Numbered from the stretch's first letter, positions 1 through 5,709 are shown. The stretch: DNA of 7,562 bases from an uncultured Collinsella sp. (GCA_958447445.1 CAUDAE010000097.1:1-7562), one strand, 5' to 3'. Notes: a model not told the origin generated them from the letters alone. Translations and numbers: made by a program.

Positions 1-828
1 CTCAACCTCGTCCGCCTCGACGACGATGAGTATCAGGCAAAAATGACCGAGCTTGCAAATTATTTTGATGAGCTTTGCACCGAGATCATCCGCGTGCGCG
101 AAGTCGGCTATGAGAACACCGACATCATCTCCATGAGCGAGGAGTTCTTTGGCATTTGCGACGATGCTACGCGACTCGCAGAGGACTACTCTCAGGAGAA
201 GGCGTCGGCGCTCAACTATCTCGAGGGCCTGGTGATCATCGACATCATGGGCTTGGTGGCGACCTTTGCGGTCGAACTTGTTCGCGCGGTGCGAACTGCC
301 GCGCTCAATCGCGAACTGCAGAACAAAGTCTATCTCGACGAAGCCACAGGACTGCCCAACAAGAACAAGTGCGAGGAGGTCTTGGGGCAGGAGCAACCTG
401 TCTCCGCGGAGGAGCCCGTTGCGGTGTGCGTCTTCGACCTTAACAATCTGCATATGGTCAATAACAACTTCGGCCATGAGAAGGGCGATGAATACATTCG
501 CTCTTTTGCCCAACAACTGGGAAGTGTGGCGTCGGAGACGTGCTTTGTGGGTCGCGACGGCGGCGATGAGTTTATCGCGGTGCTGCGGGATGCCGACCGA
601 GCCGCTGTGGAATCTTGTCTCACTCGGATTCGCGCGAACGTGAACGAATATTCCGAAGTCCACCCCGATATGCCCATCAGCTACGCGGTGGGCTATGCGC
701 TTTCCAGCGATTTTGACGAGCCGCCTACCATGCGCGAACTCTTTTCCCAGGCCGACAAGAACATGTACGTCGATAAGAACCGCGTAAAGACAGCCGAGGC
801 AGCCGGGCCGCAACGCGAGGACCGCTAA
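1..828 (+). CDS. GGDEF-domain protein, probable membrane-bound diguanylate cyclase (5' end missing)
   Basis: The frame is open from the first base to the TAA at 826-828, so this is the last 275 codons of a longer gene; the ATG at 43 is most likely internal, since coding-like sequence runs through it and no clear ribosome site precedes it. Residues 1 to about 70 are polar and helical, resembling the end of a sensor region. Residues about 74-97 form one hydrophobic segment, a likely membrane helix with a few acidic residues, followed by a short linker. The GGDEF domain then runs to near the C-terminus: DEATGLPN (about 113-120), a FDLNNL metal/nucleotide motif, a GHEKGD motif, and an intact GGDEF at residues 187-191 (nt 559-573). 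In this family an intact signature means synthesis of cyclic di-GMP from two GTP, so I infer activity. The product-inhibition I-site (RxxD, five residues before the signature) is absent: those residues are ETCF. The signal sensed is unknown. The next gene is convergent, 43 nt away. Confidence 0.9.
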   Translation, partial: LNLVRLDDDEYQAKMTELANYFDELCTEIIRVREVGYENTDIISMSEEFFGICDDATRLAEDYSQEKASALNYLEGLVIIDIMGLVATFAVELVRAVRTAALNRELQNKVYLDEATGLPNKNKCEEVLGQEQPVSAEEPVAVCVFDLNNLHMVNNNFGHEKGDEYIRSFAQQLGSVASETCFVGRDGGDEFIAVLRDADRAAVESCLTRIRANVNEYSEVHPDMPISYAVGYALSSDFDEPPTMRELFSQADKNMYVDKNRVKTAEAAGPQREDR

Positions 829-871
829 ACCCGTAGCAAAGGGTAGCTAATTTGGGACGGGACTCTTTTGG

Positions 872-1750
872 CTACTTGAGGAGTTGGGCCATGGCGTTGA
901 CGAATTTTTGGACTTGGAGGGTGGGCTCGAGCGGATAGTGCAGAAAGACCGGCACCTCTCGCCCGCATAGAAACGGCACGCCCACAAAGGCCGGGTGTAC
1001 CCCCGACCATGCGCCGCAGGTGAGCACCGCGTCGCCCTTTTCCTCGGCTTCGTTAAAGAGCGCAAAGTCAAAGCTGTCCACGTCGATCACGTCTACGCCG
1101 CCGTCTGCCAAAAGATCGATACGCAGACTGTCCATAGCGTCGTTGCCGTGACGGAGCACGCGCAGGCGCATGCCCTCCAGGTCAGCAACCGTGATACGCG
1201 TCTTGCGCGCAAGCGGGCTCGTGCGCGGCACGTCGATATAAAACGGCACGTTGACGATGCGGAGCCTTTGGCATGCGTCGCCCCAGCGTGGGGTCGAAAA
1301 GCTCGACTGCACCACATCGACCTCGCGGCCCAAGCTGCGCATGACGGTCTCGCGCTCGTCGTAGAGGTCGCTTACCGGCACGATCTCAAATCGCAGCGAC
1401 GGTTCCAGATCGTGAATGCCCGACCACATCGACAGCGTTTGGCGCCCCGGGCACATCATCGACACACCCAGACGCACGGCACCGCCCTCGCCCGCCGCGC
1501 GTCGGGCGCGGCGCAGCGCGTCCTCGGACTGCCGCATGATCGAGCGCGCGTCGTCCACCAGCAGTGCGCCGGCCGGCGTCACCTTGACGCCCGAGTGCGA
1601 GCGTTCGAACAGTGTGATGCCGAACTCGGCCTCGAAGCCCGACACCTGCTTGACGAGCGCCGGAGTCGACACGCGCAATTTTGCCGCCGCGCGCGAGAAG
1701 CTTCCCAGCTCCGCGGCGGCCGATATGGCCTCGAGTCGTCGATCGTACAC
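872..1750 (-). CDS. LysR-family transcriptional regulator
   Basis: The protein is 292 residues from the GTG at 1750, close to the usual LysR length of about 300. Residues 3-61 are a winged helix-turn-helix of LysR type (a helix with AAELGSFSRAAAKL, recognition region STPALVKQV, then the LFERS and TPAG wing signatures). A linker helix (about 62-86) leads into a periplasmic-binding-like effector domain (about 90-292) beginning GAVRLGVS. I chose the GTG at 1750 over the in-frame GTGs at 1783 and 1771 because AGGAG (1757-1761, minus strand) lies 6 nt before it, and because the conserved domain begins directly after it. The upstream alternatives would add 11 or 7 residues. The gene is divergent from the dehydrogenase/transporter cluster starting at 1984. 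Since LysR proteins commonly control a divergent neighbour in response to a pathway metabolite, I infer that it regulates this cluster. The effector is unknown. Confidence 0.93.
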   Translation of the reverse strand: MYDRRLEAISAAAELGSFSRAAAKLRVSTPALVKQVSGFEAEFGITLFERSHSGVKVTPAGALLVDDARSIMRQSEDALRRARRAAGEGGAVRLGVSMMCPGRQTLSMWSGIHDLEPSLRFEIVPVSDLYDERETVMRSLGREVDVVQSSFSTPRWGDACQRLRIVNVPFYIDVPRTSPLARKTRITVADLEGMRLRVLRHGNDAMDSLRIDLLADGGVDVIDVDSFDFALFNEAEEKGDAVLTCGAWSGVHPAFVGVPFLCGREVPVFLHYPLEPTLQVQKFVNAMAQLLK

Positions 1751-1756
1751 GTCAAT

Positions 1757-1761
1757 CTCCT
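1757..1761 (-). promoter_or_regulatory. Ribosome binding site that fixes the LysR start
   Basis: The minus strand reads AGGAG, 6 nt before the GTG at 1750-1748. Neither of the two upstream in-frame GTG codons has a comparable site, so this decides the start. Confidence 0.75.
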
Positions 1762-1817
1762 GTTTTCGCACGTGCGGGCGCACAGCACCGCAGGGGGTCG
1801 TTTTCGCAGGTCACGTG

Positions 1818-1840
1818 CTCAATTGAGAACAAACCTCAAT
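1818..1840. promoter_or_regulatory. Candidate LysR operator: overlapping CTCAAT/ATTGAG dyads
   Basis: CTCAATTGAG (1818-1827) is a perfect 10-bp palindrome. Its right half, ATTGAG (1822-1827), also pairs with a second CTCAAT at 1835-1840 across 7 nt, giving ATTGAG-N7-CTCAAT. The hexamer thus occurs twice in direct orientation, 17 bp apart, and once inverted. It lies in the divergent region between the LysR gene and the dehydrogenase, where an autoregulated LysR site would be expected. It does not give a strict T-N11-A centre (the bases at those positions are G and C), so assignment to this regulator is inference. Confidence 0.45.
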
Positions 1841-1852
1841 GCACGGTGTAAA
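1823..1852 (+). promoter_or_regulatory. Possible promoter of the dehydrogenase/transporter operon
   Basis: TTGAGA (1823-1828, five of six matches to the -35 consensus) and TGTAAA (1847-1852, four of six to the -10) are separated by 18 nt. They point toward the dehydrogenase start at 1984 and would leave a leader of roughly 120 nt. The -35 hexamer lies inside the candidate operator, so a bound regulator could contact or block polymerase. On the minus strand a TAGAAT-like -10 (1868-1873) could serve the LysR gene but has no good -35. All of this is consensus matching by eye. Confidence 0.3.
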
Positions 1853-1930
1853 TCTACGGTTAACGCCATTCTAACAAATATGCAATTCACCTGCGCAAAT
1901 GCAAAGCATACGATAACCAGCGAAAACCAC

Positions 1931-1957
1931 GCGGGTCGGTTAATGGGAGCGACCCGC
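1931..1957 (+). promoter_or_regulatory. GC-rich hairpin in the leader of the dehydrogenase gene
   Basis: GCGGGTCG (1931-1938) and CGACCCGC (1950-1957) are perfect 8-bp complements around an 11-nt loop, ending 26 nt before the ATG at 1984. No T-tract follows, so it is not an intrinsic terminator. It could be an RNA structure in the 5' leader or a second protein-binding dyad. Confidence 0.5.
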
Positions 1958-1983
1958 CGGGAGGCACAAGAAGGGAAGTTCCT

Positions 1984-2865
1984 ATGAGCAATTGGCTTAA
2001 GCTCGAGGGCGATGTCTGCGCCGTGACTGGCGCGCTCGGCGGTATGGGCGTCGAGATTTGCCGCGAGTTCGCCCGCAACGGCGCCAACGTCGTCCTGCTC
2101 GACCTGGACGAGGAGAAGGTCAAGGCCGCAGCCGCCGACCTCGCCGCCGAGTTTGGCATCCACGCCGAGGGCTACAAGATGAACGCCACCGACGAGGCCG
2201 AGGTTCAGGCCGCCGTCGATGCCACCATCGCCGACTTCGGCCGCGTCGACGTCCTTGTCAACACCGCCGGCATCCTGCGTTTCGCCGCCATGGAGGACCT
2301 GCCGTTGAGCGACTGGGAGCAGGTGCTCAACGTCAACCTCACCGGCTACTTCATCACCTCGCAGCGCTTTGGTCGCGAGATGATCAAGGCCGGCCAGGGT
2401 CGCTTGGTGCACATCTCGACCGTCGCCAGCCACTCCCCCGAGACGTTCTCGGGCGTGTACAGCTCCACCAAGGCGGGCGTCAACATGATGTCCAAGATGC
2501 TGGCTGCCGAATGGGGCCCCTACGGCGTCCGCTCCAACTGCGTCGAGCCCTGCTTCGTTAAGACCCCGATGTCGGCCAACTTCTACGCCGACCCCGAGGT
2601 CGAAAAGAGCCGCAGCCGTCTGATCGCCACACGCCGCATCGGCGAGGTCAGCGATATCGCCAACGCCGTCATGTTCCTGGCGTCCAAGCGCTCGGACTTT
2701 ACCACCGGCGACGCCATCAAGGTCGACGGCGGCTTCTCCAACATGATGGGCGACCTCACCGCCAAGCCCGGCGGCCGTCGCGCCTATGCCGACAACTACC
2801 TTAAGAACAAAGGTGTCGAGCTCTGGTCCGATGAGTCCGGCGTCGCCAAGCCGACCGACCAGTAA
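1984..2865 (+). CDS. Short-chain dehydrogenase/reductase (SDR), substrate unknown
   Basis: This 293-residue protein has the classical SDR layout: the Rossmann glycine motif TGALGGMG (15-22), D40 at the end of the second strand (favouring NAD over NADP), NTAG (93-96), N118 in NVNLTG, and the YSSTK catalytic pair Y159/K163. Such enzymes interconvert an alcohol and a ketone using NAD(P)(H). Two usual positions differ: the residue 13 before the catalytic Tyr, normally Ser, is T146 (preceded by S145), and the usual Pro-Gly turn after it is P189-C190. The core ends near VDGG (247-250), where most family members stop within a few residues; here about 43 more residues follow. The ATG at 1984 has AAGGGA 7 nt upstream. 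It is first of three same-strand genes and divergent from the LysR gene. Codons end overwhelmingly in C, suggesting good expression. The motifs do not resemble the Collinsella 7-beta-hydroxysteroid dehydrogenase I remember. Confidence 0.93.
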   Translation: MSNWLKLEGDVCAVTGALGGMGVEICREFARNGANVVLLDLDEEKVKAAAADLAAEFGIHAEGYKMNATDEAEVQAAVDATIADFGRVDVLVNTAGILRFAAMEDLPLSDWEQVLNVNLTGYFITSQRFGREMIKAGQGRLVHISTVASHSPETFSGVYSSTKAGVNMMSKMLAAEWGPYGVRSNCVEPCFVKTPMSANFYADPEVEKSRSRLIATRRIGEVSDIANAVMFLASKRSDFTTGDAIKVDGGFSNMMGDLTAKPGGRRAYADNYLKNKGVELWSDESGVAKPTDQ

Positions 2866-2877
2866 ACCAACCCGACA

Positions 2878-2908
2878 GGGAGGCTCCGCGGACACGACCG
2901 CTCCTCCC
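2878..2908 (+). repeat. Intercistronic hairpin between SDR and transporter genes
   Basis: GGGAGG (2878-2883) pairs with CCTCCC (2903-2908), and inside it GCGG (2888-2891) pairs with CCGC (2898-2901) around a 6-nt loop, with an asymmetric internal loop between the stems. There is no T-run after it, so read-through into the transporter gene is expected. Such structures can protect upstream mRNA from 3' decay; that role here is inference. Confidence 0.4.
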
Positions 2909-2931
2909 CCGTATCGATTAGAAAGAGTCCA

Positions 2932-4188
2932 ATGGCTTCCACCAACTCCAACAAGGGTCGCGCCGTCGTGCTTTCCGCCGCGTGCGTCACCATGTTCTTC
3001 ATCAGCTCCATCGCGCTGTACTCCGTCGTGAGCAAGAACCTGCTCGCCGTCTACCCCGAGTGGTCCAGCGCCCTTACCTGGGCTTTCCCGGTCTTTCAGA
3101 CCATCATGGCCGTGACGGGCATCTTCGCCGGCCGCATCTCCGACAAGATCGGCCCGCGCAACGTCGTGATCGCCGCCGCCGTATGCTACGGCCTGGGCTG
3201 GTTCATGTCCGGCACCGTCACCGAGCCGTGGCAGTTCTACCTGTGGTTCTCGCTCGTCGCCGCCATCGGCAACGGCCTGGGCTACAACCCGGCGCTCACC
3301 ACCGGCCAAAAGTGGTTCATCGACAAGAAGGGTCTCGCCTCCGGCATCACCCTCGCCGCTTCGACCGCCGGCCCCGCTGTACTGTCCCCGGTGCTCGCCT
3401 CGCTGCTCATCCCGAGCCTGGGCATCTTTGGCGCCCTCAAGGCACTCGGCGTCATCTTCTTTGTGACGATCGCCGCCTCCGCCCTGTTCCTGAAGGCCCC
3501 CGAGGCCGGTTGGCTGCCCGAGGGCTTCGAGGCCCCCAAGGGTGGCGCACATGCCGGCACCTTCGGTGACCTCACCCCGGGCGAGATGGTCAAGACCCCG
3601 CGCTTCTGGGTCCTCATCGTCACCTTCGCCTTTGCCGCCACCGCGGGCACCCTGCTCGTGGGCAAGGTTGCCTCCATCGCCGCCGTCCAGCTCTTCGCCG
3701 ATCCCACGAGCGCCGCGGCCGTCGCCCTCGGCGGTGTGGTGGTCTCCGTCAACACCTGCGCCAACCTGGTCGGTCGTCTGTCCTTTGGCCAGATCATCGA
3801 CAAGCTCGGCGCCTATAAGTCGCTGCTCATCAGCCTTGTCGTCACCATCGTCGCACTCGTCATCATGTCGATGAGCTTTACGCAGAGCATGTTCTTTGTG
3901 GCGCTCGCCCTGCTCGGCTTTAGCTTTGGCGCCCTGCTCGTCATCTACCCGCCGCTCACCGGTGGCGCCTTTGGTACCAGCAACATCGGCGTCAACTACG
4001 GCATCATGTTTTTGGGTTATGCCGCTTCCACCTGGATCAGCCAGCCCATCACCGCCGTGCTGTATCACGCCGAGGCCGGCAGCGCCGCCTACCAGCAGTC
4101 CTTCTACGGCGCCATTGTGATCGCCGCCATCGCCGTCGTGCTCACCGTCTACATGATGGTCTCCGACAGCAAGAAGAAGTCCGCCTAG
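2932..4188 (+). CDS. Major facilitator superfamily transporter, oxalate/formate antiporter (OFA)-like
   Basis: The 418-residue protein is dominated by hydrophobic stretches compatible with 12 membrane helices, with a polar central loop near residues 195-220. The MFS cytoplasmic loop-2 motif is clear as GRISDKIGPR (67-76), with a counterpart in the second half (GRLSFGQIIDKLG). The KWFIDKKGLASGI segment (127-139) and the GWLPEG segment before the central loop resemble OFA and monocarboxylate transporters. Characterised OFA members exchange or import small carboxylates, so I infer an organic-acid substrate, perhaps a sugar acid or cyclitol acid; this is not provable here. The ATG at 2932 follows a weak GAAAGAG site. 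It lies 66 nt after the SDR and 69 nt before the Gfo/Idh gene, consistent with one transcript. The charged C-terminus (DSKKKSA) fits a cytoplasmic end. Confidence 0.88.
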   Translation: MASTNSNKGRAVVLSAACVTMFFISSIALYSVVSKNLLAVYPEWSSALTWAFPVFQTIMAVTGIFAGRISDKIGPRNVVIAAAVCYGLGWFMSGTVTEPWQFYLWFSLVAAIGNGLGYNPALTTGQKWFIDKKGLASGITLAASTAGPAVLSPVLASLLIPSLGIFGALKALGVIFFVTIAASALFLKAPEAGWLPEGFEAPKGGAHAGTFGDLTPGEMVKTPRFWVLIVTFAFAATAGTLLVGKVASIAAVQLFADPTSAAAVALGGVVVSVNTCANLVGRLSFGQIIDKLGAYKSLLISLVVTIVALVIMSMSFTQSMFFVALALLGFSFGALLVIYPPLTGGAFGTSNIGVNYGIMFLGYAASTWISQPITAVLYHAEAGSAAYQQSFYGAIVIAAIAVVLTVYMMVSDSKKKSA

Positions 4189-4195
4189 TTTTACC

Positions 4196-4228
4196 GATGC
4201 GACAAAGGGACAGTCCCTTTGTCGCATC
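4196..4228. repeat. Perfect 33-nt palindrome between transporter and Gfo/Idh genes
   Basis: Sixteen-base arms, starting GATGCGACAAAGGGAC (4196-4211) and its exact complement (4213-4228), surround a single A at 4212. In RNA this gives a long uninterrupted stem with a tiny loop. The following bases are CCCACCGG rather than a T-run, and the opposite strand also lacks one, so it is not a standard terminator in either direction. Perfect arms at an intercistronic site suggest a dispersed REP-like repeat; palindromes with a GGGACAGTCCC core are, from memory, frequent in Collinsella-type genomes. It may stabilise the upstream SDR-transporter mRNA and lower expression of the downstream gene. Confidence 0.85.
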
Positions 4229-4257
4229 CCACCGGTCACCAGTATTAAGGAGTCGAA

Positions 4258-5298
4258 ATGTCTGAGCTCAACCCCGTCCGCATTGCCGTTATCGGCGCCG
4301 GCGCCATGGGCCGCAACCACATCCGCTTTGTCACCGAGGAACCCGAGGCCGAACTCGTCGCCATCGCCGACGCCTTTGAGGGCGCTCGCGCCACGGCCGA
4401 GGCCGCCGGCGTGCCGTTTTACACCGATCCCGCCCAGATGATGGACGAGGTCAAACCCGAGGCCGTCATTATCGCCACCCCCAACGACTTGCACCTGGGC
4501 GTTGCCCGCGAGGCTGTGAAGCGCAATATCGTGCCGTTGATCGAAAAGCCGATCTCCAACGACCTGGAGGATGCCCAGGCCTTCGCCGCCGAGGCCGAGA
4601 CCGCCGGCGTGCCCGTGCTCGTGGGTCAGCACCGTCGCCACAACCCCTTCGTCAACAAGGCCAAGGAGATCATCGAGTCTGGCGAGCTAGGCAAGCTCAC
4701 CGTGTCGAGCCTCCACTACATGATCTATAAGAACGACGAGTATTTCGATGTCGAGTGGCGCCGCAAGAAGGGTGCCGGCCCGATCCTGGTCAACCTGGTT
4801 CACGACGTCGACCTGCTCCGCTATCTGCTGGGCGAGCCCGTTGCCGTCCAGGGTATGCAGTCCAGCGCCGCCCGCGGTTTTGAGACCGAGGACTCCGCCG
4901 TGGTCAACGTCCGTTTTGCCGATGGCGCGCTCGCAAGCATGACCATCTCCGACGCCACCGCCAGCCCCTGGAACTGGGAGGCAACCGCTCGCGAGGATCC
5001 GCAGTACCGCCCCTTCGACGCCGACGCCTACTTTATCGGCGGCACTAAGGGCGCCCTGTCGCTGCCCCGCCTGCACCAGTTCTCCTACGACGGCGCCTCC
5101 AACTGGCATAAGCCGCTGCAGATGGAGATTCCGGCCGTCGACCCGGCACTGCCGCACAAGATGCAGCTCAAGCACTTTGTGAAGGTTGTCCGCCGCGAGG
5201 TCGAGCCCGTCGTAACCCCCGCCGACAACGTCAAGACGCTCACGCTTCTCAACGCCATCAAGGAGGCCGCCGAGACCGGCCAGCTCGTCGAGCTGTAA
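4258..5298 (+). CDS. Gfo/Idh/MocA-family NAD(P)-dependent oxidoreductase
   Basis: The protein has 346 residues, a typical family length. An N-terminal Rossmann domain (about 7-120) shows GAGAMG (13-18), D38 after the second strand (suggesting NAD), ATPNDLH (73-79) and the hallmark E96-K97-P98 with the presumed catalytic lysine. The C-terminal alpha/beta substrate domain contains GQHRRHNP (123-130) and the NLVHDVDLLRYLLG segment with the conserved H182. The Asp found four residues before this His in myo-inositol dehydrogenase is V178 here, with N179 next to it, matching a sub-group whose motif reads like GGGPxLINLIHDID. Members oxidise or reduce a ring or chain hydroxyl of sugars, cyclitols and related compounds. 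The ATG is preceded by TAAGGAG at a 5-nt spacing, the best ribosome site in the cluster. It is last in the operon and followed by a terminator. I infer that it acts on the transported compound or on the SDR product. Substrate unknown. Confidence 0.92.
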   Translation: MSELNPVRIAVIGAGAMGRNHIRFVTEEPEAELVAIADAFEGARATAEAAGVPFYTDPAQMMDEVKPEAVIIATPNDLHLGVAREAVKRNIVPLIEKPISNDLEDAQAFAAEAETAGVPVLVGQHRRHNPFVNKAKEIIESGELGKLTVSSLHYMIYKNDEYFDVEWRRKKGAGPILVNLVHDVDLLRYLLGEPVAVQGMQSSAARGFETEDSAVVNVRFADGALASMTISDATASPWNWEATAREDPQYRPFDADAYFIGGTKGALSLPRLHQFSYDGASNWHKPLQMEIPAVDPALPHKMQLKHFVKVVRREVEPVVTPADNVKTLTLLNAIKEAAETGQLVEL

Positions 5299-5370
5299 TG
5301 CCTTAAGAGCGGCCGCGGCAGAAACCCCATGCCGAACCCCTCGGTCCGCCACCAATAAGCCCCTCTTCTT

Positions 5371-5406
5371 TGCCCCGCGAGCAGCCTCCTGCCCGCGGGG
5401 CATTTT
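5371..5406 (+). terminator. Intrinsic terminator of the LysR-linked operon
   Basis: TGCCCCGCG (5371-5379) pairs with CGCGGGGCA (5394-5402). Inside, after one A-C mismatch, GCAG (5381-5384) pairs with CTGC (5389-5392) around the loop CCTC. TTTT (5403-5406) follows immediately. It lies 72 nt after the Gfo/Idh stop codon and is oriented with the operon. The T-tract is short but the stem is very strong. Confidence 0.8.
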
Positions 5407-5427
5407 GCTACCTTGCCGACGATTTTT

Positions 5428-5455
5428 CTGAGGCGGGGGCCATTTTGCACCTCAG
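5428..5455. repeat. Small inverted repeat after the operon terminator
   Basis: CTGAGG (5428-5433) and CCTCAG (5450-5455) are exact complements around 16 nt. The enclosed stretch largely repeats the bases that overlap the end of the terminator stem: the run at 5395-5412 (GCGGGG, CATTTTGC, ACC) recurs with small insertions at 5433-5451. It may be a decayed duplicate of the terminator end. No T-run follows on either strand. Confidence 0.4.
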
Positions 5456-5465
5456 CCTGATTCGT

Positions 5466-5629
5466 TCGCCACGAAATGGGCCTATCTACTACGTTTAGCC
5501 AATCACCCTCAACCATGCCATATTTCCTAAAATCAAAAGCGCAGGTAGACGGCTTGCGTATTTTCTGAAAACCGGGGGATGGTCGACCCATACGGTTCAA
5601 ACGTAGTAGATAGGTCGTTTTCGTGGCGA
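5466..5629. repeat. Long imperfect palindrome, 31-nt arms, upstream of tex
   Basis: The arms are 5466-5496 and 5599-5629. The inner 16 bases (CCTATCTACTACGTTT, 5481-5496) and the outer 11 (TCGCCACGAAA, 5466-5476) match exactly in inverse orientation; only the four bases between them differ, with one match. Symmetry continues inward in near register: TCAACCAT (5509-5516) against ATGGTCGA (5579-5586, one mismatch), AAAAT (5529-5533) against ATTTT (5560-5564), and CGCA (5540-5543) against TGCG (5555-5558). All share a centre near 5548. The region is clearly less GC-rich than the flanking genes and shows no convincing gene. It could be a dispersed repeat or transposase-less miniature element, two facing copies of a binding site, or a structured RNA. 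No flanking target duplication is visible. Confidence 0.8.
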
Positions 5630-5656
5630 GGGCCCAAAACAGTCTTTTGAAACGGG

Positions 5657-5665
5657 TGGTATCCT
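5657..5665 (+). promoter_or_regulatory. Possible extended -10 promoter of tex
   Basis: TGGTATCCT (5657-5665) fits an extended -10 element (TGN then TATCCT, four of six matches). It would start transcription about 35-40 nt before the tex ATG. No good -35 is visible at the expected distance; TTGAAA at 5647-5652 is too close. The strong terminator at 5371-5406 implies that tex needs its own promoter somewhere in this gap. Confidence 0.3.
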
Positions 5666-5709
5666 TGGTAGCCCTGTGCTGCAAACGCACCTTAAACGCA
5701 AGGAGTCCC

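Noticed and set aside
824..847. Possible terminator between the convergent GGDEF and LysR genes
   Set aside because: GCTA/TAGC plus ACCC/GGGT can form only a short stem with a two-base bulge, and no real T-tract follows on either strand. The 43-nt gap holds nothing more convincing.
995..1987. A 330-codon plus-strand frame over the LysR gene and its upstream region
   Set aside because: It is antisense to a well-supported LysR gene, lacks a ribosome site, has a His/Arg/Ala-rich composition and overlaps the SDR start.
1984..2865. SDR as a bile-acid hydroxysteroid dehydrogenase
   Set aside because: The motif context differs from the Collinsella 7-beta enzyme I remember, and the neighbouring transporter and Gfo/Idh genes point to a polar hydroxylated substrate. 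No positive evidence for steroids is visible.
1819..4641. A 940-codon open frame on the minus strand opposite the SDR, transporter and Gfo/Idh genes
   Set aside because: Its translation is low-complexity (rich in Gly, Asp, His, Val, Ala) with no recognisable domain. It mirrors three genes with clear family motifs and GC-rich codons, which typically leave an antisense frame free of stops.
4687..5403. A 238-codon minus-strand frame over the Gfo/Idh gene and terminator
   Set aside because: It is antisense to a conserved enzyme, has Gly/Val/Asp-rich low-complexity composition, and begins inside the terminator stem.
5466..5629. Long palindrome interpreted as a CRISPR repeat pair, integron attC site or retron
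   Set aside because: There are only two inverted copies with no regular spacing, and no integrase, Cas or reverse-transcriptase gene in the window.
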